Below, piece by piece: positions 14,073 through 20,447 of a DNA stretch of 44,647 bases. Every line of letters begins with the position of its first letter. Positions within the stretch are counted from its first letter, which is position 1. Position numbers and translations under genes: made by a program. The notes beneath the pieces were generated by a model that was not told where the DNA came from, ran no database searches, and saw only the letters and a program-made list of their open reading frames with translations. Source of the DNA: a virus; the IMG/VR virus record IMGVR_UViG_3300008453_000579, positions 1 to 44,647 of that record. One strand, 5' to 3'.

Positions 14073-15614
14073 TCATAGCACCCCGGCCCGTGGTTTGGTA
14101 GCGGTGATAAATGCGCGGTCAATGGCGTCGATCAGCGTGTCGGTCTGGTCGTCGTGCTTGTGCGTATCGTCCGCGTTGAAGCTGCACACTTCGGCGATCA
14201 ACTCGGGGTTGCTGGGGTCGCCCGCACGCAGTTTGACCTTGCCGCCACGGTGGTGTGGCTGCGCGTCCAGCGCTCGCGTGAGCTTGTCGCGGCTGCGTTG
14301 CACGGCGGTTATTTTGATGGGCAGTTGCTGGGAGGCCTCTTGTATCAACCCGGTGCCGCTGCTCTTGTCCTCGACGTCCACCGCGCGCAGGTTGCCGTGT
14401 ATTGGTCCGTTGAGGTCATAGCATTCACGGACAAATTGCACAAAGCGGGTGCGCAGCTCGTGCGCTTCCCATTTGCCCCTGATGCCGTTGATGCGGTGCA
14501 GATTGCCCTGATACATGCCCCAATGGTTGATCACGCTAAAGTCGTGGCGCTCGCCGGTTTTCTGCGCGGTGTCCACGGTAATGAACCGGTATTCCCAGTG
14601 TGGCACGTCGTCCGGCTCGTATAGCCCGAAGTCGTCGGGGCGGAATATGCCGCCGCTCAGCAGTTCAGGCTGCTGCATGTATTGGCTGGTGAACGTGTAG
14701 GGGTCTGACTCCCATAGTTGCACCAGGTCCTTGACGTCTTCGTTAGCCGGCCAGAAGCTCCAATACTCTACGCCGCCGACTGTCACGGATTCGCTGCCGA
14801 GGCAATCCGCCAGCGCGTAGGGGCGTATATCCTCGGGTAGCGCCATGAGGTAATCAAGCGTTACCAGCGCCGGTATGCTGACGTGCTCGAATGTGAGGCC
14901 CATACCCCCCGATACCATAAACGCGCTGCTATCGTCGACGTGGAGGCGCTGCTGGATGGCTAAAATTGGCGTGGGGTGCTTGCGGGACTTGTCGCCCCGA
15001 CGCGAGCGCACCGTGTTGACGAGCAGCTGATGCGTTCGCTTTCGGCGCACTTCGCTGAATACGTCGTCTGGTTTGTCCACGTCGTCCAGTAGCACCCAGC
15101 CGGAAAAATTGGGGCCGATATAGCCGCCGCGGCCACCGGTGATCTGTCCGCCCGCCGAGCGGCTGACGACCTCCGCGACCGTCTTGCCTTGGCGTGTAAC
15201 GAGTTGCCACTCGTCGGCCTGGTTGGTGCCGAACGTTCGCGGCCACAGCTCCTGAAATTCTTCCGAGGCGATCAGGTCGCGCGTTCTGCGGCTATTGCGC
15301 TTGGTGAGCGAGTCGCTGAACGATATGTTCAGGTTGCGGAACTTCGGTACCTTAACGACCATCCATGCCGGCGCGTGTATGCTCAGCGTCTCGGTTTTAC
15401 CGGCGCCGGGAGGTACGTTGATCACCACGTTGTGCGGTCGCTCGGTGATAATCTCTTGCGCCTTGCGCGCCAGCAGCCGGTGGTGCCAGTTTACTTGCCA
15501 CTTCTCGCCCTGCGTGATCTGAAACCAGATCCGCAAAAACGTTAGATAATCCGCCTCGCTCAGCAGGCGCAATGCCTGGCGCTTAGCGGGGCTGCAATCT
15601 TCCCACTCGATCAT
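14073..15614 (-). CDS. terL: Terminase large subunit
   Basis: A 513-residue packaging motor. The ATPase domain shows Walker A P-P-G-A-G-K-T (residues 68-74) and Walker B W-V-L-L-D-D-V-D (about 173-180). The nuclease domain shows acidic residues in I-T-V-D-T-A (D348), V-D-V-E-D-K (about 412-417) and the C-terminal H-D-D-Q-T-D-T-L-I-D-A segment. Together these drive ATP-dependent DNA translocation and cut concatemers. It overlaps the small terminase stop by four bases. The gene continuity across the window ends is compatible with headful (pac) packaging or simply with circular assembly. Confidence 0.96.
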   Translation of the reverse strand: MIEWEDCSPAKRQALRLLSEADYLTFLRIWFQITQGEKWQVNWHHRLLARKAQEIITERPHNVVINVPPGAGKTETLSIHAPAWMVVKVPKFRNLNISFSDSLTKRNSRRTRDLIASEEFQELWPRTFGTNQADEWQLVTRQGKTVAEVVSRSAGGQITGGRGGYIGPNFSGWVLLDDVDKPDDVFSEVRRKRTHQLLVNTVRSRRGDKSRKHPTPILAIQQRLHVDDSSAFMVSGGMGLTFEHVSIPALVTLDYLMALPEDIRPYALADCLGSESVTVGGVEYWSFWPANEDVKDLVQLWESDPYTFTSQYMQQPELLSGGIFRPDDFGLYEPDDVPHWEYRFITVDTAQKTGERHDFSVINHWGMYQGNLHRINGIRGKWEAHELRTRFVQFVRECYDLNGPIHGNLRAVDVEDKSSGTGLIQEASQQLPIKITAVQRSRDKLTRALDAQPHHRGGKVKLRAGDPSNPELIAEVCSFNADDTHKHDDQTDTLIDAIDRAFITATKPRAGVL

Positions 15615-16018
15615 AACTCAGCCAGCACGCTGCGAAGCGCATCGGCCACGTCTGCGGCGGATATGGGCGCAATGGGCGACATGCTGCCGTCGCTGCTCAG
15701 GTTGTCCACTTCGCGCCGCTCGATGTCCCCGTGCTTGGATAACATGATGCGCGTCACGACCGGGTGAAACCGTCCGCCCAGCCCGCCAGACGTGAGCAGC
15801 TTGTGCTGCTTGGTCATCAGCGCGTCCATAACGGGAATCAATTCTGCGTAATCTGGGTGCTGCTGGTAGTTGTAGAGAATCTTCTTGCTGCAGTCCATAT
15901 AGACCGCTAAGCCCGCCACAGTAGGCACAAGGTCGCCTTCCTGCTCATAGTTCGCTAAGTACCAGCGCGCCCGCTCGAGCGCTTCTTCTGGGGTGAATTT
16001 AAATGGTCTACCTGCCAC
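15611..16018 (-). CDS. terS: Terminase small subunit
   Basis: A 135-residue protein directly upstream of the large terminase and overlapping it. It starts at GTG 16018, ten bases after an AGAGGG site. An N-terminal G-R-P-F-K-F-T-P-E-E segment and a helix-turn-helix-like stretch (V-P-T-V-A-G-L-A-V-Y-M-D-C-S-K-K-I-L-Y-N-Y) fit DNA-packaging small subunits. The middle has T-R-I-M-L-S-K-H-G-D, also typical. It would recognise phage DNA, possibly near the iteron region that lies immediately upstream of its own promoter. Confidence 0.88.
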   Translation of the reverse strand: MAGRPFKFTPEEALERARWYLANYEQEGDLVPTVAGLAVYMDCSKKILYNYQQHPDYAELIPVMDALMTKQHKLLTSGGLGGRFHPVVTRIMLSKHGDIERREVDNLSSDGSMSPIAPISAADVADALRSVLAEL

Positions 16019-16048
16019 AGTTGGCGCCCTCTTATTGACCGTGTAGGC

Positions 16049-16079
16049 AGTATAGCACTAGCCGCCACACATTGCGCAA
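16049..16079 (-). promoter_or_regulatory. Candidate promoter of the packaging operon
   Basis: Minus strand TTGCGC (16079-16074), 19-base spacer, TATACT (16054-16049) with an extended -10 TG. It lies about 30 bases ahead of the small terminase GTG start. It matches the -35/-10 pair before the protease gene and borders the proposed origin. Confidence 0.5.
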
Positions 16080-16096
16080 GTCTTGCAACGATTGTG

Positions 16097-16388
16097 CCAA
16101 TGACCGAATGACCGAACTATGACCTATATTGGGTCATGCGTAAGTTATTGATCTATATCTCTATTTACTACTTATGACCCAATGACCTAAGAATTATATT
16201 GTAAACATACAGACGGATCATAAATATATAGGTATATCGCACACACATAATAATATATAAGAGGGTCTGGTCGGTTTGGGTCTTTTTCGTGATAGGGTTC
16301 GGTCATTCGGTCATAACCCGAAAAAGTGCAATAGAATCAAGCGGTTACGTATGACCCAATATGGGTCATGGTTCGGTCATTCGGTCAT
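16097..16388. repeat. Iteron-rich, AT-rich intergenic region: putative replication origin
   Basis: About 290 non-coding bases contain twelve copies of TGACC/GGTCA. Direct pairs at 8-base spacing occur at 16100-16115 (ATGACCGA twice), 16174-16189, 16301-16314 and 16375-16388. The last two lie in identical copies of GGTTCGGTCATTCGGTCAT (16297 and 16370). Two 19-base dyads of the form ATGACC-n-GGGTCAT occur at 16119-16137 and 16351-16369. Between the clusters (about 16141-16260) the DNA is very AT-rich. Iterons flanking an AT-rich stretch are the classic layout of initiator-dependent origins. No gene is present here. Confidence 0.65.
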
Positions 16389-16445
16389 GGGGTAACGTGG
16401 CAGCAACGACGGGTAACAATTAGATAACAAGCGAACCAAGCGGAG

Positions 16446-16501
16446 AACATATCAGCAACGCGCAGTAACAAAGGCCGGTTGTTGCTGATATGTTACTGCG
16501 C
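16446..16501. repeat. Shuffled inverted repeat next to the putative origin
   Basis: AACATATCAGCAAC (16446-16459) is followed by GCGCAGTAAC (16460-16469). Both modules recur in inverted form as GTTGCTGATATGTT (16481-16494) and GTTACTGCGC (16492-16501), but in swapped arrangement. Further GTAAC copies lie at 16392 and 16412. It could be a strong hairpin, a protein-binding array or part of the origin. The region 16389-16502 holds no gene. Confidence 0.55.
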
Positions 16502-16502
16502 G

Positions 16503-16700
16503 TTACACGATGTTACTGGCCACATAACACTGCGGAACGCCCTGCCCTGGCTTGCGCTGCATGGACTTGTCGATCGCCTCGAGCGTGGTGCATTCGTGTT
16601 GGTTGCGTACTGCTAAGCCGCGCTTATACCCGACAAAAACGCGGCGACCCTGTGCGAGCAGTCGCTCGGCTTGATGGCGTGGGAGTGGTATTAATTGCAT
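16503..16700 (-). CDS. Hypothetical 65-aa protein bordering the origin
   Basis: A 65-residue basic protein, last gene of the second minus-strand early operon. Its ATG 16700 overlaps the upstream TGA (TGATG), with AAAGGA upstream. It begins M-Q-L-I-P-L-P-R-H-Q-A and contains R-R-V-F-V-G-Y-K-R-G and a C-terminal region with two Cys. Its 3' end lies at the edge of the inverted-repeat block. A role in DNA binding is conceivable from its charge, but no motif is recognised. Confidence 0.55.
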   Translation of the reverse strand: MQLIPLPRHQAERLLAQGRRVFVGYKRGLAVRNQHECTTLEAIDKSMQRKPGQGVPQCYVASNIV

Positions 16701-17395
16701 CACAGTGATCCTTTTATTTTGCTGATTGTTGTGGGCGACACGCCGGTGCGCCGGCTGACCTCGGTGCCCATGACGCCCTCACGTAGCCACTGCACGATCT
16801 GCTGGCGGACGGTGGGGTCAATGCGGGTATAAGTACCACGTGGCGGCCGGTTCGACGGCGTGGCGGATGCTTTGGCCACTTTGAACGCCTCGCGCCGGCT
16901 GACCTTGCTGCACGTCGTGCATCGCGTAACCTTGCCGCTGCGTAATTTGTCGATCCGAACTGTGCGGATACCACCGCACGAGCAGCTGCAATAGACTGCG
17001 CGCCCTTCTCGCCCCGTGACGGTCAGCCCGCCATATCGCTGACCGGGTACCGCTAAGAGACGGCGGCCACGCTTGCCGGGTTCACGCGGTACCCTGCGCG
17101 GCTCGGGTGGCGATGTGAGGCCGTGCGCTTGCGCGATGTTATAGACCGTTGCGCGACTGCAGCCACAATGCTCGGCGATGGCGTCTCTGGTCATATTGCG
17201 CGCCATGAGCAGGCGCAGCACAGTGGCGGTCTCGGGGTGTCGCTTTGCACCGCGTCGACCTCCACGCCCCCTCTCGCGCCGGACGCGATACACGGTATCT
17301 ACTGAGCAGAAGCACTGCGCGGCGACCTCTGCGGGCGATAGTCCACGCGCGTCAGCTGCCGCTATGCGGTCGCGTTGTTCGCGTGAGTAGGTCAT
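16700..17395 (-). CDS. Multi-HTH, zinc-binding DNA-binding protein, 231 aa
   Basis: Three helix-turn-helix-like segments are visible: residues about 18-40 (G-L-S-P-A-E-V-A-A-Q-C-F-C-S-V), 68-90 (M-T-R-D-A-I-A-E-H-C-G-C-S-R-A-T-V) and 205-228 (G-V-M-G-T-E-V-S-R-R-T-G-V-S-P). Between the second and third lies a Cys cluster (C136, C138, C140, C159, C162), a zinc-ribbon-like pattern common in phage DNA-binding and HNH-associated proteins. Linkers are Arg-rich. Two or more DNA-reading modules in one chain suit binding to repeated sites, and the iteron region lies just downstream. I propose an origin-binding initiator or regulator, unproven. Confidence 0.75.
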   Translation of the reverse strand: MTYSREQRDRIAAADARGLSPAEVAAQCFCSVDTVYRVRRERGRGGRRGAKRHPETATVLRLLMARNMTRDAIAEHCGCSRATVYNIAQAHGLTSPPEPRRVPREPGKRGRRLLAVPGQRYGGLTVTGREGRAVYCSCSCGGIRTVRIDKLRSGKVTRCTTCSKVSRREAFKVAKASATPSNRPPRGTYTRIDPTVRQQIVQWLREGVMGTEVSRRTGVSPTTISKIKGSL

Positions 17396-17901
17396 CCCAC
17401 ACGCTCCTGTACGTATTTAAGCCATAACTGCCCGACGTCACACGTGGCGGCCGGTCCAATAGCAGCGGCGAGTGGCGCAACGCCGCACCAGTCATAGGGC
17501 GAGCCGAGCAAGTCGCGGCATTCAGTCGCTAGCATAACCCGGTCGGCGTGGCGCACTTCTGCGCTCAGTTCGCACAGCTCGACGCCCAGCACCGTACCGA
17601 TCCAACGCAGATGGTCGCGCTCGATATCATCAAAGCCGGCTACCAGGTTGCGCAGCGGCGTGGACATATCGCCCAAGAATGCCTCGGCGACATCGTGCAG
17701 CAGCGCTTGTAAGCGCAGCGGCTTGGGTACTAATTGCGACACGCGGATCGAGTGCTCTGCCACGCTATAAGGGCGGCTGGTGTGGCCGTTCCACCGGTTG
17801 ATCTTGCCGAGCGCTGCGGCTATAGCGGGCAAGTCGAGCGTGCCGGCCCACGGGTTGGCCAGGTCGTGCCAGCGGCCGTTGGGGAGTATGATTAAGCTCA
17901 T
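17392..17901 (-). CDS. HD-domain phosphohydrolase (YfbR-like)
   Basis: A 169-residue enzyme with the HD-superfamily metal-binding pattern: S-V-A-E-H-S (H50), L-L-H-D-V-A-E-A (H69, D70), D78 in G-D-M-S-T-P and a later H-A-D-R (about residue 117-120). YfbR-like and related phage HD proteins dephosphorylate deoxynucleoside monophosphates or act on other nucleotides, and this family commonly contributes to nucleotide pool control during infection. It overlaps both neighbours through ATGA-type junctions, so it belongs to the same operon as the PAPS-reductase-like gene. Exact substrate cannot be read from sequence. Confidence 0.83.
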   Translation of the reverse strand: MSLIILPNGRWHDLANPWAGTLDLPAIAAALGKINRWNGHTSRPYSVAEHSIRVSQLVPKPLRLQALLHDVAEAFLGDMSTPLRNLVAGFDDIERDHLRWIGTVLGVELCELSAEVRHADRVMLATECRDLLGSPYDWCGVAPLAAAIGPAATCDVGQLWLKYVQERVG

Positions 17902-18230
17902 TCTTTATCTCCAAGTTGCATGTAAACCGTTTCGTCAGAATGCACAATTGAGCAGCTAAGCTGGTGCGATGCAATCAACAGATTCAAGGCAAGAGACTCC
18001 GCTTTTTGCTTTATCTGCTCTACTTCAGACGGGAAGCGCGGGTAATTAATAAACTTAACGCGATAGCCGGACTGCGCTCCCCCGTAGTAAATAAATTCCA
18101 CTGGCTCAACAGTGACGCATGACGGGTTTTTCTTACAGAATTCTGCGCACACCTCTTGAACGGTGTGCAGATTAGCGCTGATGTAGATCGCGCTTTGGAA
18201 TGTATCGCATCTTTTAGTTACCAGACTCAT
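17898..18230 (-). CDS. Hypothetical 110-aa protein
   Basis: A 110-residue soluble protein between the PAPS-reductase-like and HD genes, overlapping both by four bases. It has an N-terminal mixed alpha/beta region with several Cys (C8, C28, C32, C38), a Y-Y-G-G-A-Q-S-G-Y-R-V-K-F strand region and a helical end. Codon use looks less GC-biased than its neighbours, suggesting later acquisition. No family is recognised. Confidence 0.65.
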   Translation of the reverse strand: MSLVTKRCDTFQSAIYISANLHTVQEVCAEFCKKNPSCVTVEPVEFIYYGGAQSGYRVKFINYPRFPSEVEQIKQKAESLALNLLIASHQLSCSIVHSDETVYMQLGDKE

Positions 18231-19270
18231 TCATCCACCCCCGTGGCTGCAAACGCTTCACATGAATCCTCGCAAGCTGACGCGCCCGCGTGCTTCGTTC
18301 TGCCTCGCAGCGTGTCAGTGTCTACGTCTTTAAACAGCGCAATAATTGATTCAATTGAATTCTTTTCCCGGTACATAACTCCTTTCCCCGGTACGTTACC
18401 CTTGCTCAAACGGTCGCTACCCTGCCATATGGCCATTTGCCACTCGGCTAAATATTCAGGCTCGTCTCTGCACGCAAGCGCTATTTTATTAATGGATTTT
18501 TTTACACAAAAAACACAATTACCAAGGTGCTTTGGCAGGTCCAGGTCATAGTCCAAACCCGTGAACATATCGATCACGTCGTCCTCTGTGGCGTCGCTTA
18601 CTTCCCCCAGGTAGATCAGTTTGTTATCAATAACCGCATTGACACGACGCTGTAGAAGCTCCCGGGCGCGTTCCGGCGCGGATAAATTGGCAATCAGTTG
18701 CGGGCTAATAGTGGCACGGCGGAAAATATCGGTGATCTCTAAATCCGTATAGCCATGCCCCGCGAGTAAATGGTAACAACTGTTTTTTCTATCTACGTAA
18801 TTAGACCCAACTAGACGCGCGGGTTCGTCGGCCCGAACGCCTAAGTAAGTGTGGTAGCCGCCACGCCCCCAAATTGGATCTAAATATTTTCGTTGTGTCT
18901 CTTCTTTCATCCGTGTTGTGCACCACGCGCTCTTTTGGGTGAATAAACCATATTTGCGCATGGCCTGGCCGATAGGCCCCTCCACGGGGTCGTACTTTAG
19001 GTCGTCCAGGTCCACCACTTTTACCGTGTGGCCTTGCCCTAATGGCTGGTTGAACTCCGCTTCTAAGCAAATGAGATCGAACCCAAAACGCTCAACAAGG
19101 GCCCGAAGAAACCGATATGTTTTACGGTGCTCCGCTGCGGTGTTAGTAAAGATCTTTTTTGATTCGTTCGGTAGGCCCATAGAATCATAGATAATCGCCC
19201 CCAGCGCGGACGACCTTCCACCACTCACATTGACCGCTATAGGCCCTTCGATCATTTCTAGCCGGGTCAT
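18227..19270 (-). CDS. PAPS reductase-like (N-type ATP pyrophosphatase) enzyme
   Basis: A 347-residue member of the adenine nucleotide alpha-hydrolase/PAPS reductase group. The PP-loop is at V-N-V-S-G-G-R-S-S-A (about residues 13-21), followed by F-T-N-T-A-A-E-H-R-K-T-Y, the usual second segment. A C-x-x-C pair (N-C-V-F-C, about 250-254) resembles the cysteine motifs of DndC-type and sulfur-handling members. It may take part in sulfur transfer, DNA or RNA modification, or assimilation; substrate is unknown. Start ATG 19270 overlaps the upstream stop (CTATGA) and avoids an unlikely longer N-terminus. The gene has a higher AT content in places than the flanking genes. Confidence 0.82.
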   Translation of the reverse strand: MTRLEMIEGPIAVNVSGGRSSALGAIIYDSMGLPNESKKIFTNTAAEHRKTYRFLRALVERFGFDLICLEAEFNQPLGQGHTVKVVDLDDLKYDPVEGPIGQAMRKYGLFTQKSAWCTTRMKEETQRKYLDPIWGRGGYHTYLGVRADEPARLVGSNYVDRKNSCYHLLAGHGYTDLEITDIFRRATISPQLIANLSAPERARELLQRRVNAVIDNKLIYLGEVSDATEDDVIDMFTGLDYDLDLPKHLGNCVFCVKKSINKIALACRDEPEYLAEWQMAIWQGSDRLSKGNVPGKGVMYREKNSIESIIALFKDVDTDTLRGRTKHAGASACEDSCEAFAATGVDE

Positions 19271-19467
19271 AGCGCACCCCCGCGCGCTGAACGCGTATCT
19301 GTGAGTGATAGTTCGTTGAATTGTTTCGCACCCAATAGTACGCACTGCCACAGGGCGGGTTTTTTGCGGTGCCAATTGGCGAGCGTCTGCCGGGATGTGG
19401 CGGTTATGCTGCTCAGCTGTGCGAGCGTGAGGCCGTGCAGGCGCGCATCGTGCGCGGGGCTACTCAT
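19267..19467 (-). CDS. Small HTH-like protein, 66 aa
   Basis: A 66-residue protein with a helix-turn-helix-like stretch at about residues 12-34 (L-T-L-A-Q-L-S-S-I-T-A-T-S-R-Q-T-L-A-N-W). The arrangement is like that of small phage DNA-binding proteins: A-Q-L-S, a turn, then S-R-Q-T-L-x-N-W. It overlaps neighbours on both sides. A regulatory role in its own operon is plausible but unproven. Confidence 0.62.
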   Translation of the reverse strand: MSSPAHDARLHGLTLAQLSSITATSRQTLANWHRKKPALWQCVLLGAKQFNELSLTDTRSARGGAL

Positions 19468-19694
19468 AAAGCACCCCGCAGATCGCGCTCGAATTGCAGC
19501 ACGTGAAGGACTTGCAACTCAAAAGTGAACCGTTGAGGTGTGGCCTCCACATATTGCGCTGCGATAGCATTGCGCCATACTTGCTCCACTTGTGGCCGCT
19601 GGTCTTGGGACACGATGAACTGCCGCACGGGCAGCTCGGGGTCTAACGCTTGCAGTATCGCTATGACTTCGGATAGTTTGGTTACGACAGCCAT
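19464..19694 (-). CDS. Hypothetical 76-aa protein
   Basis: A 76-residue protein, overlapping the 66-residue genes on either side. It starts M-A-V-V-T-K-L-S-E-V-I-A-I-L-Q-A-L-D-P-E-L-P-V, a pattern seen in small phage proteins of unknown function. It ends with a helical F-E-L-Q-V-L-H-V-L-Q-F-E-R segment. No membrane helix. Role unknown. Confidence 0.6.
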   Translation of the reverse strand: MAVVTKLSEVIAILQALDPELPVRQFIVSQDQRPQVEQVWRNAIAAQYVEATPQRFTFELQVLHVLQFERDLRGAL

Positions 19695-19882
19695 TCGTTT
19701 ATCTCCACGTTGTAAATATCGTCTATATGGTTAGCCACGGCGTGCAGCTCGTTACGCCACAGCAGTGCGGCTGCCGGCTTATCGCCACGTAAAACAGCGC
19801 CGGTGAACTTTGCGACCGCGCCGATGGCGCACAGCCCGTACATTGCGCTGATCTTGATCATTTCTTCGATTGCGTCTGGCAT
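19682..19882 (-). CDS. Hypothetical 66-aa protein
   Basis: A 66-residue mostly helical protein with a moderately hydrophobic centre (M-Y-G-L-C-A-I-G-A-V-A-K-F-T-G-A-V-L) that is probably not a full membrane helix, and an acidic C-terminus. AAGGA precedes ATG 19882. It overlaps the following gene by 13 bases. No family is recognised. Confidence 0.58.
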   Translation of the reverse strand: MPDAIEEMIKISAMYGLCAIGAVAKFTGAVLRGDKPAAALLWRNELHAVANHIDDIYNVEINEWLS

Positions 19883-19891
19883 GATCGGTCC

Positions 19892-19969
19892 TTATTTATT
19901 GCGCGGCGTGGCGAGCAGCCAGCCGATCACAAAACAAACTAAAAATATCAATAAGCTGATGGCGTCCAT
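19892..19969 (-). CDS. 25-residue single-TM peptide
   Basis: A micro-gene with a strong Shine-Dalgarno (AAGGA, six bases before ATG 19969). It encodes 25 residues dominated by one transmembrane segment (I-S-L-L-I-F-L-V-C-F-V-I-G-W-L-L) with a basic C-terminal end. It lies between two genes of the second early operon, with only ten bases to the next start. Small membrane peptides of this form are common in phages and may affect host membrane proteins. Confidence 0.5.
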   Translation of the reverse strand: MDAISLLIFLVCFVIGWLLATPRNK

Positions 19970-20011
19970 GTTGGTTCCTTAGCCAGTAACCGACTGGCGG
20001 CGGGTTGGTTG

Positions 20012-20341
20012 TTATCTGTAAATCACCGATGCTTTATATTCTTTGCTCGGGTTGAATTTTTTAACATCGTCTACGTACTTAACAGCGATTGACATTGCCT
20101 CCGCTTCGATGTCGCAATCTACTGGTAAAATGAATGCCCAGCTTGGGATCTGACCTGCAGGAGTGTTCACCAAGTTTTGGTAAATGACATGCTTGATAAA
20201 GTTGTCGCTGCCAGATTCAGTCGCGCGGATGATTGATTTTCCACAAGCTTCACACGTCAGCCGGCGCACACTCATAGTACCCAAGTCATCCCATCTAGTT
20301 ACGTAGTAAAATTCTTGGCCTTTTTTCAATGATACGCTCAT
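20012..20341 (-). CDS. Hypothetical 109-aa protein, first gene of the second early operon
   Basis: Starts at ATG 20341, behind GAGGA; an earlier in-frame ATG at 20377 lacks a ribosome site and would lie close to the promoter -10. The protein has a C-x-x-C pair (T-C-E-A-C-G, about residue 29-34) and a V-D-C-D-I-E segment. It is otherwise alpha/beta without known motif. Codon use is richer in A/T than most genes here. As the first gene behind an operator-controlled promoter it may be an early host-takeover protein. Function unknown. Confidence 0.62.
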   Translation of the reverse strand: MSVSLKKGQEFYYVTRWDDLGTMSVRRLTCEACGKSIIRATESGSDNFIKHVIYQNLVNTPAGQIPSWAFILPVDCDIEAEAMSIAVKYVDDVKKFNPSKEYKASVIYR

Positions 20342-20384
20342 TGTCTTATCCTCACTCACCAGCACCATGCCGGCCACAGGAGCA

Positions 20385-20413
20385 ACTATGACAAACTATT
20401 TGTCGCGCGTCAA
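20385..20413 (-). promoter_or_regulatory. Promoter of the second minus-strand early operon
   Basis: Minus strand TTGACG (20413-20408), a 17-base spacer, then CATAGT (20390-20385). It sits right after the terminator of the preceding operon and about 44 bases before the first start codon. Its spacer and -35 box are covered by two palindromic operator candidates. Confidence 0.62.
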
Positions 20414-20422
20414 ACTATTTGA
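20391..20422. promoter_or_regulatory. Twin 13-bp palindromic operators
   Basis: ACAAACTATTTGT (20391-20403) and TCAAACTATTTGA (20410-20422) are two near-identical dyads (arms of five with a CTA centre), 19 bases apart centre to centre. The first fills the promoter spacer; the second covers the -35 box. This is a typical repressor-binding arrangement with both sites on nearly the same DNA face. The TetR-type mini-protein encoded upstream is one candidate ligand. Confidence 0.65.
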
Positions 20423-20423
20423 T

Positions 20424-20447
20424 AAAAAAAAAGCCCCCGAAGGGGCT
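20424..20447 (-). terminator. Rho-independent terminator of the primase operon
   Basis: A 6-bp stem AGCCCC/GGGGCT with tetraloop TTCG (minus-strand reading), followed by a run of nine Ts. It overlaps the stop codon of the primase-helicase gene and separates the two early minus-strand operons. Confidence 0.88.

Noticed and set aside
16097-16388. CRISPR array
   Set aside because: The repeats are 5-19 bp, in both orientations and not separated by regular unique spacers; iterons explain them better. No array is visible elsewhere.
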